Shown in pieces: positions 10,809 to 21,669 of a stretch of DNA of 64,000 nucleotides. The translations under genes were made by a program, and so were the position numbers. The notes under the pieces were generated by a model. That model worked only from the letters and a program-made list of their open reading frames with translations, had not been told where the DNA came from and did not search any database. Origin of the DNA: Sophora flavescens (lineage: Eukaryota; Streptophyta; Magnoliopsida; Fabales; Fabaceae); assembly GCA_030762895.1 (NCBI GenBank), contig CM061062.1:236393379-236457378 (forward strand), in the 5' to 3' direction. The number at the start of each line of letters is the position of its first letter. Within the stretch, counting starts at the first letter, position 1.

Positions 10809-12609
10809 ATGGCTACAAATGATATCCTGGGTGATAGGGCTTCAATCTCTAGACCCCCTGCCTTTAATGGCTCCCAATACATGTATTGGAAAGAGAGAAT
10901 TCTTATCTTTCTTGAGGCTGCAGGTTTAGATGTTTTAGATGCTGTTGAAAATGGTCCCTATGTTCCATTTATTCTTGATTCTAAGGGAAATGAACAAACT
11001 AAACCAAAAGATGACTGAAATGATGATGATAAAAGAAGAGTTGGTTATAATGCTGAAGAAAAAAATATTATAACAGCTGCTTTGAATTATGAAGAGTTTT
11101 TCAGGGTCTCCAATTACAAAACAGCAAAGCAAATGTGGGATACTCTTCAACTCACTCATGAAGGAACCAACGATGTGAAAAGAGCAAGGATGAATGCACT
11201 AGTCCATGAATATGAACTCTTTCACATGAAGAATGGTGAGGAGATAGATGATCTGCAAAAGAGGTTTACACACATTGTGAACCAGTTAGAAGGACTCGGA
11301 CATACAATCATAGATGAGAAAAAGATTAACAAGATTATGAGATGTTTGAGTCGTGAATGGCAGCCAAAAATTACTGCAATTGCTGAAGCAAAGGATCTTG
11401 ACACGATGCAGATTGCTACTCTATTTGGCAAGTTGAAAGAACACGAATTGGAACTAAATAGATTGAAAGATCATGAATATAAGGAGAAAAACAAGATTAT
11501 GATGAGTTTTTCAGGGTCTCCAATTGCAAAACAGCAAAGCAAATGTGGGATACTCTTCAACTCACTCATGAAGGAACCAACGATGTGAAAAGAGCAAGGA
11601 TGAATGCACTAGTCCATGAATATGAACTCTTTCACATGAAGAATGGTGAGGAGATAGATGATCTGCAAAAGAGGTTTACACACATTGTGAACCAGTTAGA
11701 AGGGCTCGGACATACAATCATAGATGAGAAAAAGATTAACAAGATTATAAGATGTTTGAGTAGTGAATGGCAGCCAAAAATTACTGCAATTGCTGAAGCA
11801 AAGGATCTTGACACGATGCAGATTGCTACTCTATTTGGCAAGTTGAAAGAACACGAATTGGAACTAAATAGATTGAAAGATCATGAAGATAAGGAGAAAA
11901 AGAAGAAAGGACTCTCACTCAAGGCTCATATTCCAAAGAATCAATAGAAAGTGATGAAGATGAACACCTCGATGAAAGTGAAGAATCTGAAGAAGAAGAC
12001 ATGGGATTGCTTGTGAGGAAATTTAAAAGATTAATCAAGAAGAATAGAAACAAGAAGCAATTCAGTTTTCCTACCAAAAAGAACACGAACAAAGGTGAAA
12101 GCTCTTCCTCAACAATCAAATGCTTTGAGTGTGGAAAGCTTGGACACTACAAAAATGAATGTCCAAAGCTACAAAAGAAAGGAAGAAAGCCTAGAAGAGC
12201 ATACATAGCTTGGGAAGAAAATGATATGGATTCCACTAGTAGTGAATCTGAAAATGAAGAAGCCAACCTTTGTTTAATGGCAAATCATCAAAGTGATAGT
12301 GAAACCGAGGTAAATGATTCCTCTCCTACCTATGATGAGTTACAAGATGCTTTCGATGAATTGCATGAAGCATATGTTAAAATTGGTAAACAACTTAAAT
12401 CTTCTAGAAAGATCATTGCAAAACAATGTAGTGATAATGCATCTTTACAAATAAAGCTTAAAGAACTAGAAGATGAAAATTCAAAATTACTTGCATCTAG
12501 TTCAATTTGCACCAAATGCACTACACTAGAAAAGGAAGTTGAAAAACTCAATACAACTCTATCTAAGTTTACTTCGGGTAGAGATAACTTGAATTCAATA
12601 TTAGGACAG
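10809..12609 (+). pseudogene. gag: Ty1/copia gag of element X, with internal duplication, cut by LARD1
   Basis: Capsid-type protein. The start at 10809 gives MATNDILGD...ISRPPAFNGSQYMYWKERI, the usual N-terminus of legume-type copia Gag. A stop at about 11019 ends the first piece. The UBN2-like Gag core follows from 11082 (KQMWDTLQLTHEGT...DLQKRFTHIVNQL). A 410-bp tandem duplication repeats the core from 11503. Because 410 is not a multiple of three, the frame is lost. From 12001 the C-terminal part is open and carries a CCHC zinc knuckle, CFECGKLGHYKNECPK, then an acidic coiled-coil-like tail. LARD1 interrupts it at 12610; the sequence resumes at 17635. Confidence 0.88.
11093..11912 (+). repeat. 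410-bp tandem duplication within copia gag
   Basis: TCAGGGTCTCCAATTNCAAA occurs at 11101 and again at 11511, and the two 410-bp copies differ at only a few bases. The junction falls at the short similarity GAAGAGTTTTT / GATGAGTTTTT. This suggests slippage or unequal exchange after insertion. Confidence 0.92.
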
Positions 12610-13835
12610 TGGACGCGCTGTGGCGCACTCGTCAAAAAGCGAGCGATTTGTAAAAATGTAGTTTAGGGAGCGACAACTCGATTATCGTCTCACAAGGACT
12701 CTTGGGTTTTTGTTAATAGAAAAAGTCAGATTTTGGGGGGGTTTAAGATTTAAAGACTAATTAGGAAACAAAACAGAAAACAATGCAAACTAAGTAATTA
12801 TCAAATAGCTAAAAAACGATTAACCTACCGTTCTCGGTTTCCCACTATCATTGGTCCATGTAAATTCCAAGCCCTAAGCAGATTCTAAACCCTTTTCGAT
12901 TGTAGCATCAATTAACAAGCGAAATCAATACTACGAGACATATGTTCCTATTCCCGAATTAAGCAAACGGGGTGAAGCACTCATGAACTAAGCGAACATG
13001 ATTGAACACGCGAATTAAGCAAACGCGATTAAGTATAGGAACATACAATCATCGAAACAAATCAATACCTATCCTATATAATCCTGAATTAAGCAAACAG
13101 AACATACAGAACATATATTGAAAGAGAATAGCATTAAGTTTAGGAATTACAAAACCTCAAGCGTAAATGGAACCCGATCGCAGTAGATTAATCCAAGGAG
13201 ACTAGTTCTCCATTACCAACATAAACCTAAACCTACTATTCCAGCCGCAACTGTGAAAAGAAAAGAAAAGGAGAAGAGAGAAGATAAAGATCTCAGTTCT
13301 GTCCTAAAACAGACTTAAATACATATTCTGGATTCCGCGAGCTCGCGAGGCGAGCATACCTTCGCGAGGCGAATAATATGAACAGTCTTCAGTGTTTGGC
13401 TTTCTCGCGAGGCGAGCTTATCACTCGCGAGGCGAGACTCTTCAAATTCCAAACTGTCACAACCGTGACCTTCAACACGGGTAAGCCGTGATGGTCTCTG
13501 TCCTTCAGGGTTGGATTACTCGTGAGGTGAGTCAAGTATTCGCGGGGCGAGACAGAGAAGATGGCATTTCTTGCAGTGAGGCTTCAGGCTCGCGAGGCGA
13601 GTAGCCTCTCGCGGGGCGAAAAACTCCAGAACTGCTTCTTTTTATTACCTGAAAACATGGATTAACAGTAAGTACTTTATTCGACTCTAAATCAGCTAAA
13701 TTAACCTAAAAATACTCTAGAGACTCAAAATGCTGCTTGACGACAATCAAGTCTAATTTGGGCGAAAACGGGATATAATTAGCGCAAAACCACGGTCATA
13801 CTAGTCATAAAACTAGATGAGCCAGAGACTGATCA
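12610..13835 (-). repeat. 3' LTR of LARD1
   Basis: The minus strand starts TGATCAGTCTCTGGCTCATC. It aligns along its whole length with 16403-17629, with scattered substitutions, and is directly adjacent to TSD GACAG on its left. Confidence 0.93.
13314..13625 (-). promoter_or_regulatory. CpG-palindrome array and TATA-like box, LARD1 3' LTR
   Basis: At least five CTCGCGAGGCGAG-type words lie between 13335 and 13625, with one degenerate TCAC...CCGTGA pair (13455-13495). On the minus strand TATTTAAG (13321-13314) follows the array directly. The same arrangement is repeated in the right LTR. Confidence 0.6.
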
Positions 13836-15268
13836 AAATACCCCAAACTTAAACTTTGCTTGTCCCCAAGCAAACTAAAACTCAAAAAGACTCAAGACTT
13901 GGCAAGCTTAAAGGATTCAATCAACTTTGCACAAATTTCAAGCAATTCATCAAAATAATTTTTCCTTCAATGTTTCCCCCTTTCAAACAAAGCAATCCCC
14001 ACATGCATTTACTCCAAACATTTGAGAATTTCATCATTCAAGCAATCAGTAATCTAAGCAAGGGATCCAAGTTACACACAAAAGGGAGATCACCAAATTC
14101 AAACAATCGCCTTCCTCACAAGGGCATTTAGTGTTTCACTCAATCGCTCAGTTTGTCTAGGTTATCAACATTTCACTCAATTCACCTTTCAAGACACTTC
14201 CCATGAATTTGATTTTCATCTCAATCAAGGTTCCCACGAAAACATGCATGCAACATCAAAAGGTCTTTTAAGGTTGTAATGGGGCCTGGCTAAGGGTAGG
14301 ATATACAAAGGTACTGGGCTGAAGTCCTTAGGAATTAAGAGAGCATGAAACTTTTTACACTTTTAACTTCCACTCAGATTCCTTTTTCCATTTTTTCTTT
14401 ATGCTTTGGGTGACTACAGCCTTTTTCTTTAGATATCTTTTTTTTTTCTTTAACATTTTTGTTCTTTTATTTTTATTTTTTTTAGGCTCCAACCTTTTTA
14501 TTATTATTTTTTCTTTTTCTCACCCCTGAATGACATGTCACATCCTTGTAGCCACCCCAAACTTAGTTTTTTGCAACCTTCTCTCGCTAAGCTTCCATGC
14601 TCTCCTAATCCTAAGATCGGGTTAACATGGTTTTTCCAGATTTTGGCTCATAACATAGGGTTATCATGAAACAATAGGCTAATTAGGCTCAAAGGGGCTA
14701 ACAAAGGAACATGCATTAGGAATTGGTTCTTTTCAGGCCAAGTGGTTATTTACAAAGAAAATGCCTAAATCATTTGATGCAAACACATAAACATGCAAAC
14801 CATAAAGAGATTCAAGAAAATTCGGGAAAGTGCAGCTCAAAAGTGATTCACACAGTTAAAAACATGTTGGAGGCTCAAATCCTCACCTGGACATTTTTGC
14901 AATTTGTTTGACCGAGATTCAATCCCTAGTGTGTGCTTCCTATCACCCCAAACTTATCATAAATCATGCCATCATAATAGAATATCTCAAAGTTCAATTT
15001 TCAATTTTTCAAGTGGGGATCAAATTTTCAATTTCAAAACCTAGGGGGAAAATTATCAATGGTCAACAAATATCATGCAATCAATCTATGCAAATTCAAC
15101 TAAAATCCAATCAAGCTTGCCGACACAAGACTCAACACACAAATACTCCTGATCTTCTCAAATTATTCAGGAGCTAAAAGAAAACAAAACAAAAACAAGG
15201 CAAGGAAAAGATAATTAAAAAGAAGAGGGTTTAGAGAAACTCATGGAGGTGGTTCCACCGAGATCCCA
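13836..15268 (-). other. Non-coding 3' interior of LARD1 with PPT-like sites
   Basis: I see no coding sequence here. On the minus strand AAGTTTGGGGT occurs three times: near 13842-13856 (directly before the 3' LTR, the presumed PPT), near 14555-14566 and near 14944-14955. T-rich tracts at 14385-14520 (plus strand) separate them. The same triple arrangement is seen in LARD2. Confidence 0.7.
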
Positions 15269-16288
15269 CTATCTGTGATACAGCGGCCACTGAATGCCCA
15301 AATTGCAGTATGATCCTCCTGGATCCCATGGCATGCAGCATAAGTATGGGAGTGGGCACCTGATAATCATGGTAACTCCGCCAAGTGCGGCGGACTTCTC
15401 ACTCCCTCTCAGGTCACTGTTGACCTCTTTCTCAACCTTGTCAATAAAGTCCTCCCAATAAAAGTGGGGTTCAACCTCTTGGACTGGCCATAATGTCTTC
15501 ATATTTAAGGATGAAAAATCCAGAGGATTGAACTCCATCGCTGGTGGTTCCACAGGGGAAGGTGGCAAATAGGTAGATAGGGTCTCTGGTGCTGCTTCAA
15601 CTTCTGCACAATCTTCATTCACTGCATTAACAATTCCATCACCTGCTAAGCCTGCAGAAATCTCAAAACACACCACAGAAAGGTTAGAGTTAGTACAGTC
15701 AGTAGATATGGTACAATAAACTGAATCAGTAAAGGCCTGAATGTCTGGAAATTCAGCACACAGTTCATCATTAATAGTGTTCTTGATATTATTATCAAAA
15801 TCATGTTCAAAAGGAGTATTGTCAAGAACAACTATTTGTGAATCTGTATGTTCTTCAAGGAGACGTTGAGTTTGCAGTGCAGCCGAGGTGGAGACAATGT
15901 GATCAATTTGAATGGCCAACTTCTGAAAATCAGCTTCTATCCTCTGTTGGCTTTGATCAAATTGAATGGCTATCTTCTGAAAATCAGCTTCTATCCTCTG
16001 TTGGGATTCAAGATTTTGCTCTGCCATCCGTTGATTTTGCTCTGCCATTTGTTATATCAGAGACGCTAACTCATTCAGGCTGCCTTGATCTCCACCATGT
16101 TGGCTATGATAGAAAGGTTGCTCCTCATTCACTCCAATCATGTCAAAACCACTGCTAAACTCATAACTTCCAGTAAAGTTAGGATAACATATGCATGGCG
16201 GTGGCCTATCAAAGTTAGGATAATATATGCATGGTTCATAATCAACATTAGGCATACAATCTTGCATATAATTATCCATGGGAAGCAC
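15269..16288 (-). pseudogene. LARD1 ORF of unknown function, one nonsense codon
   Basis: From ATG at 16288 the frame runs 340 codons to a stop at 15269, broken once by TAA at 16052-16054. The N-terminal part has YxP repeats (NVDYEPCIYYPNF, CICYPNF) and the block GMIGVNE-like FDMIGVNEEQPFY...HGGDQGSLNELASL. The middle has glutamine-rich heptad-like repeats (QMAEQNQRMAEQ, SQQRIEADFQKLA) suggesting a coiled coil. An acidic stretch follows (NDELCAEFPDIQAF). It is clearly homologous to the 325-codon ORF at 61690-62667 in element E. It resembles no Gag or Pol domain I know. The tail from about 15450 (SDLRGSEKSAALGG onward) has no counterpart in E. Confidence 0.8.
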
Positions 16289-16379
16289 TAAGATTCACAA
16301 CCAGACAAAGCAGCCAAAACTAATTCAGCAAAGAGATTTTTTTTTAATTTTTTTTATTCTCTGTTAATAACAACAAGAG

Positions 16380-16397
16380 TCCCCGGCAACGGCGCCA
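16380..16397 (-). other. Primer-binding site of LARD1 (tRNA-Asp type)
   Basis: The minus strand reads TGGCGCCGTTGCCGGGGA, five bases inside the 5' LTR at 16403. It is identical to the PBS of D and LARD2. Confidence 0.92.
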
Positions 16398-16402
16398 ATT
16401 TT

Positions 16403-17629
16403 TGAACGCGCTGTCTCGCACGTGTCAAAAAGCGAGCGGTTTGTAAAAATGTAGTTTAGGGAGCGACAACTCGAGTATCGTCTCACAAGGACTTTTGGGT
16501 TTTTGTTAACAGAAAAAGTCAGATTTTGGGGGGTTTAAGATTTAAAGACTAATAAGGAAACAAAACAGAAAACAATGCAAACTAAGTAATTATCAAATAG
16601 CTAAAAAATGATTAACCTACTGTTCTCGGTTTCCCACTATCATTGGTCCATGTAAATTCCAAGCCCTAAGCAGATTCTAAACCCTTTTCGATTGTAGGAT
16701 CAATTAACAAGCGAAATCAATACTACGAGACATATGTTCCTATACCCGAATTAAGCAAATGGGGTGAAGCACTCATGAACTAAGCGAACATGATTGAACA
16801 CACGCAAATTAAGCAAACGCGATTAAGTATAGGAACATACAATCATCGAAACAAATCAATACCTATCCTATATAATCCTGAATTAAGCAAACAGAACATA
16901 CAGAACAGATATTGAAAGAGAATAGCATTAAGTTTAGGAATTACAAAACCTCAAGCATAAATGGAACCCGATCACAGTAGATTACTCCAAGGAGACTAGT
17001 TCTCCATTACCAACATAAACCTAAACCTACTGTTGCAGCCGCAACTGTGAAAAGAAAAGAAAAGGAGAAGAGAGAAGATAAAGATCTCAGTTCTGTCCTA
17101 AAACAAACTTAAATACAGATTATGGATTCCGCGAGCTCGCGAGGCGAGCATACCTTCGCGAGGCGAATAATATGAACAGTCTTCAGTGTTTGGCTCTCTC
17201 GCGAGGCGAGCTTATCACTCGTGAGGCGAGACTCTTCAAATTCCAAACTGTCACAGCCGTGACCTTCAACACGGGTAAGCCGTGATGGTCTCTGTCCTTC
17301 AGAGTTGGATTACTCACGAGACGAGTCAAGTATTCGCGGGGCGAGACAGAGAAGATGGCATTTCTTGCAGTGAGGCTTCAGGCTCGCGAGGCGAGTAGCC
17401 TCTCGCGGGGCGAAAAACTCCAGAACTGCTTCTTTTTATTACCTGAAAACATGGATTAACAGTAAGTACTTTATTCGACTCTAAATCAGCTAAATTAACC
17501 TAAAAATACTCTAGAGACTCAAAATGCTGCTTGACGACAATCAAGTCTAATTTGGGCGAAAACGGGATATAATTAGCGCAAAACCACGGTCATACTAGTC
17601 ATAAAACTAGATGAGGCAAAGGCTGATCA
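16403..17629 (-). repeat. 5' LTR of LARD1
   Basis: The minus strand starts TGATCAGCCTTTGCCTCATC and ends before the PBS. It is flanked on the right by TSD GACAG. It shares its start and overall sequence with the LTR beginning at 63266 (element F). Confidence 0.93.
17108..17425 (-). promoter_or_regulatory. CpG-palindrome array and TATA-like box, LARD1 5' LTR
   Basis: CTCGCGAGGCGAG-type words run from 17130 to 17425 and are followed on the minus strand by TATTTAAG (17117-17110). As this is the 5' LTR, it would be the working promoter. Several CpG words have changed to CA/TG relative to the other LTR, for example CTCGTGAGGCGAG near 17218. Confidence 0.62.
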
Positions 17630-17634
17630 GACAG

Positions 17635-18389
17635 CAAAAGGGTGTGTATGACAAAGCTGGAATTGGATATAAGCCAATGGTACATGAAAAATCTTTTAAA
17701 AAGCTTTTTGTTCTACCTATTTCCTCAACTAGTCCTTTTGTTAAATGCTATTATTGTCTAAAGAAAGGTCATACAGATGCTATTTGTTGACTTAGAAAGA
17801 ATATTCTTGTTGGCATTAAACAAATTTGGGTTCCAAAAGGAACTTATGTTGCTACTAACACTAAAGGACCTAAACAGATTTGGGTACCTAAAGGAAAAGC
17901 ATAAAAGAATCTGTTTTGTAGGTGTGTTTGAAGGCCAAAACCTCAAGCTGGTTTTTGGACAGTGGCTGCTCCAAACACATGACCGGAGACATCACAAAAT
18001 TTACATCTTTCACTCCCAAGGAAGGAGGAAATGTCACCTATGGAGACAACAACAAAGGAAGAATCCTTGGTGTTGGAACAATAGGAAAAAGTCTAGCAAT
18101 CAAGATTGAGGATGTTCTCTATGTGGAAGGGCTCAAACACAATCTACTAAGTATAAGCCAATTATGTGATAAAGGCTACAAGGTAAACTTTAACTCAAAA
18201 TTGTGTATGATCGAATCTATTCATGATAATAACATAAAACTGATTGGAAATAGAATCAATAACATCTATATGCTAGACATAGACAACTTAATTTCCAATG
18301 ATGCATGTTGCTTAATTTCCAAAGAAGATGAAAATTGGCTTTGGCATAGGAGAATAGCTCACATTCATATGGATCACTTGAATAACTGA
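17635..18389 (+). pseudogene. pol: Copia X gag tail, protease and GAG-pre-integrase segment
   Basis: This continues element X after LARD1. The region has a second knuckle-like CYYCLKKGHT (about 17745) and repeated QIWVPKG motifs. From 17922 it has the aspartic protease with SSWFLDSGCSKHMTGD, where DSG is the catalytic triplet. VLYVEGLKHNLLSISQLCDKG and WLWHRRIAHIHMDHLN mark the GAG-pre-integrase domain. Stops at about 17788 and 17903 and the loss of frame before 17922 break the polyprotein. The domain ends at a stop at 18389, just before the integrase catalytic core. Confidence 0.88.
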
Positions 18390-18472
18390 TTTCCAAAGAA
18401 CTTGTAATCGGTTTACCAAATAAAAAGTTTGCTAAAGAAGGCCTATGTGATGCATGCCAAAAGGGTAAACAA

Positions 18473-19552
18473 GTGAAAACCTCATTTAAGGCTAAAAGCA
18501 CTGTTTCTACTAGTAGACCCTTACAATTACTGCATATGGACCTTTTTCGACCTTCTAGGACAAAAAGCTTTGGTGGAAATCTCTATGCTCTTATAATTGT
18601 TGATGACTTCTCCAGATTCACTTGGACCTTTTTCTTAGCACAAAAGAATGAAGCCTTTAAAGGTTTTAAGAAAATGGCTAAAGTTGCTCAAAATGAGAAA
18701 GACGTTAAAATTGTTTCAATTAGGAGTAACCATGGAGGAGAATTCCAAAATGAGGAGTTTGCTAACTTTTGTGATGAACATGGTATAAAACACAATTTTT
18801 CTGCACCTAGAACTCCACAACAAAATGGAGTAGTTGAGAGGAAAAATAGGACACTTGAAGAAATTGCTAGAACCATATTAAGTGACTCTAATTTACCAAA
18901 GTATTTCTGGGATGATGCTGTGAGTACTGCATGTTATGTTTTAAATATAGTTCTAATAAGGCCAATTCTGAAGAAAACTCCATATGAACTTTACAAGGGA
19001 AGAAAACCTAACATTTCTCATTTTCATGTCTTTGACTGTAAATGTTTTGTACTAAATAATGGCAAGGATAATCTTGGGAAATTTGATCCCAAAGCTGATG
19101 AGGGTATTTTCCTAGGTTATTCATTAACTAGCAAAGCATATAGAGTTTTTAATAAGCGTACTTTATCAATAGAGGAATCTGTTCACATAACATTTGATGA
19201 GACTAACCCCAAAAGGTTGGGAATGGACATTTTTGATGATGCAGAAGCTCTTGAGGATGAAGTGATATCTGATGAAGGAAAGGAGAGCAACAAGGAAAAG
19301 GAAGATGAAGAAAGCAATAAAGAACCTCAAGCAGAACTTCAACAAGATAATCTTCCTAAGGAGTGGCAAGCTTCAAAGAATCATTCCCTAGACAACATAA
19401 TTGGTGAGATTACAAAAGGGGTAACTACTAGAAACTCTTTAAGGAATATTTGCAATACCATGGCTTTTGTATCTCAAATAGAACCAAAATGTGTTGATGA
19501 TGCTATTAATGATGAACATTGGATGATTGCAATGCAAGTTAAATCAATTTAA
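18473..19552 (+). pseudogene. pol: Ty1/copia integrase of element X, catalytic Asp replaced
   Basis: This 359-codon open stretch is the integrase core plus linker. The DDE signature is D23 (LLHMDLF), then N86 where the family has Asp (IRSNHGGEF instead of IRSDHGGEF, codon at 18728-18730), then E122 (QQNGVVERK), with the usual 35-residue spacing. YYELYKGRKP-like and FDPKADEGIFLGYS motifs mark the C-terminal region. An acidic linker (DEGKESNKEKEDEESNKEP) leads toward RT. The upstream HHCC part lies at 18389-18470 with a frame break. The D-to-N change alone should abolish strand transfer. Confidence 0.92.
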
Positions 19553-20146
19553 AAGAAACAAAGTTTGGGATTTAGTTCCAAAACCCAAAAGTAACCAAAT
19601 AATCGGAACTAAATGGGTGTTTAGAAACAAAATGGATGAGAATGGAATATAATAAGAAACAACGCTAGACTAGTAGCTAAGGGATACAATCAAGAAGAAG
19701 GAATTGATTATGATGAAACATATGCTCCCGTAGCTAGATTAGAAGCCATAAGAATGCTCTTATCCTATGCTTGTATATTGAACTTTAAACTGTACCAAAT
19801 GGATGTGAAAAGTGCCTTTTTAAATGGAATAATATAATAGGAAGTATATGTAAGCCAACCCCCTGGCTTTGTTGATAGTGAGTTCCCAAATCATGTTTAT
19901 AAACTGACTAAAGCCCTCTATGGACTCAAGCAAGCTCCTAGAGCTTGGTATGAGAGGTTAAGCAATTTTCTCCTAGAGAAAGGCTTTAAAAGAGGAAAAG
20001 TTGATACTACACTATTTACTAAAACAAAAGCACACAATATCTTACTTGTTCAAATATATATTGATGACATTATTTTTGGTGCTACTAATGAGTCTTTATG
20101 CAAGGAATTTGGTGAACTAATGCAAAGTGAATTTGAAATGTCCATG
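19553..20146 (+). pseudogene. pol: Copia X reverse transcriptase, N-terminal part
   Basis: The RT frame begins with IIGTKWVFRNKMDENG, breaks near 19650, and continues with ARLVAKGYNQEEGIDYDETY, YQMDVKSAFLNG and ALYGLKQAPRAWYERL. The active site is YIDDIIFG (YIDD at 20057-20068). A stop replaces the residue after FLNGII. The sequence ends at EMSM, where LARD2 inserted, and continues at 25304. The CCATG TSD at 20142-20146 belongs to this codon context. Confidence 0.9.
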
Positions 20147-21526
20147 TGATAGTGTGATTTTACATGATATTTTCTGTACACTTTTGCATGCATTTTTCAT
20201 ATAGATTAGGCATTCTTTATTTTATTTTTATTATATTTTCCCTTGGAACGGGTAAAGCGGTTTCTGTGTGTTGTTTTGCAGAAACTGAAGGAAAACTGTG
20301 CATATTTGGCTATAATGAAGCTTGGATGATTTTGGAGCTTGAAAAGAGAAGAAATTGAGCCAAGCCGAACTCTGGAGATTCGCCCCGCGAGACTGGATTC
20401 GCCTCGCGACCCTGAAAGTTGACTGTTCCAGAAACTGCAAGTCTTTCTGGTTCGCCTCGCGAACCTTGTCTCGCCTTGCGAGTCTGGAAACCAGAAGCCA
20501 TCACGCCCAGGCCATGATGCTCCTCACGGGCATATTGGAGAACCATTTTACTGGCTCGCGACGCGAAGACACTCTCGCCTTGCGAGAGACCATTTCTCAG
20601 CAACAACAGATTTTAATATTCGCCTCTCGAGGAGCCATTCGCCTCGCGAGCGAGCGCAGAACTGATTGGTATAAGTTGCTGTTTTAGGACAGAATTGGGA
20701 GCCCTGGGAGGATTGGAGGCAGACTTGGAGGCTGCGACTGGAAGAGGGTTCCAACCCTGAAGGGGGATGTTTTCCTTGCTCTGGGACTGAAAGAAGATTG
20801 GAGGACCCTCCTATGGAGTTTGCTTCATCCCTTCTCTCTTTATGAGTAGTTAAATCCCTGTTGTTGGGATTAGATGTAACCATACTGATTGTTCATGTAT
20901 TTATCTTGACGAATTATTCTATGTTCATGTCTTCATATTAGTGATTAATTTTCTGTGCTTAATGCTTGTTGTGGCTAGCACCCCCATGACTCGATTTGTG
21001 TTTTGGTATGCAATGGGGACGTTCGTATCATAACCGGAATTGAATTTAATCACCTAGTAACCCTTTCATCTAGGAATGGAGTTAGGTTTGCTAGTAATCG
21101 CGTAATCCCTAATCTTAATGCAAATTCATTAATCTAGGCCACCTAAGGAATTAGGGTCTATTAGTGGATTTAGGCTCTTGCCATCCGAGGAATCGGGGTT
21201 TGAGTATTTTAGTGGATTGATTTTAATATCTGAAGCATGAATGAGAGGTATCTAGTCCTGATATTGCATGAGATAGAGGTTTGGTGAAGTCTAGTCCCAA
21301 CATATCCTTTCTGCACTCCAAGTGTTTGTCAAAAGTCCCCAAAAAGACAAAAAGATTTTATTTCTTTTCTATTGTTTGTTTTACTTTCTCTTGATTAAAA
21401 GTTTAGTCTAGATAGTTGCCGAGTTTGCGAATTGGTACTTGACATCCAATCCCCGTGGATACGATAAACCGGTCTCACCACCGTATTACTTGCACGACTG
21501 GGTATACTTGCCCAGATTCGTCAACA
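20147..21526 (+). repeat. 5' LTR of LARD2
   Basis: The LTR begins TGATAGTGTGATTTTACATG and ends CGTCAACA, seven bases before the PBS. It contains a GC-rich array (20370-20660) and TATAAG at 20670. The start resembles the LTR starts of D and of the fragment at 54005, so these LTRs are related. Confidence 0.94.
20378..20677 (+). promoter_or_regulatory. CpG-palindrome array and TATA-like box, LARD2 5' LTR
   Basis: TTCGCCCCGCGAG, CGCCTCGCGA and CTCGCGACGCGAAG words and a degenerate CATCACGCCCAGGCCATGAT occupy 20378-20665. TATAAGTT follows at 20670-20677. Open frames reading through the array (RLAS...-type) are by-products of the repeats. Confidence 0.6.
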
Positions 21527-21532
21527 AGTTTT

Positions 21533-21550
21533 TGGCGCCGTTGCCGGGGA
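21533..21550 (+). other. Primer-binding site of LARD2 (tRNA-Asp type)
   Basis: TGGCGCCGTTGCCGGGGA lies six bases after the LTR end. It is a perfect match to the PBS of D and LARD1. Confidence 0.95.
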
Positions 21551-21669
21551 TTGGTTTTGCCAATATCATTAGTAACAGAGGAGGCAACTAATTTAGACAT
21601 TTTTATTCTTTTTTTATTTTTCTGTATATATTTGATCTTTCTCTTTTGAGTTGTGTTTGTGCAAGGTGG

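Larger units (their letters stand above)
12610..17629 (-). mobile_element. LARD1: non-autonomous LTR element with tRNA-Asp PBS
   Basis: This 5,020-bp element is flanked by the 5-bp TSD GACAG (12605-12609 and 17630-17634). Its LTRs are 12610-13835 and 16403-17629 (1,226 and 1,227 bp) and look nearly identical, implying a recent insertion. The 2.57-kb interior has a PBS next to the right LTR, one ORF of about 340 codons and a PPT next to the left LTR, so it is transcribed on the minus strand. No gag, protease, RT or integrase is present. It would need proteins from a relative, presumably Athila-like, because the PBS is shared. Confidence 0.93.

Noticed and set aside
13330..13625. Regularly repeated GC-rich palindromes looking like a CRISPR array
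   Set aside because: The spacing and units are irregular, the repeats lie inside LTRs and recur in several elements, and the DNA is clearly plant nuclear.
20355..20687. Open frames of about 110 codons through the LARD2 LTR (also 24206-24446 and minus 24362-23946)
   Set aside because: They arise because CGCGAGGCGA-type repeats avoid stops. They lie in LTR promoter sequence and repeat in both LTRs.
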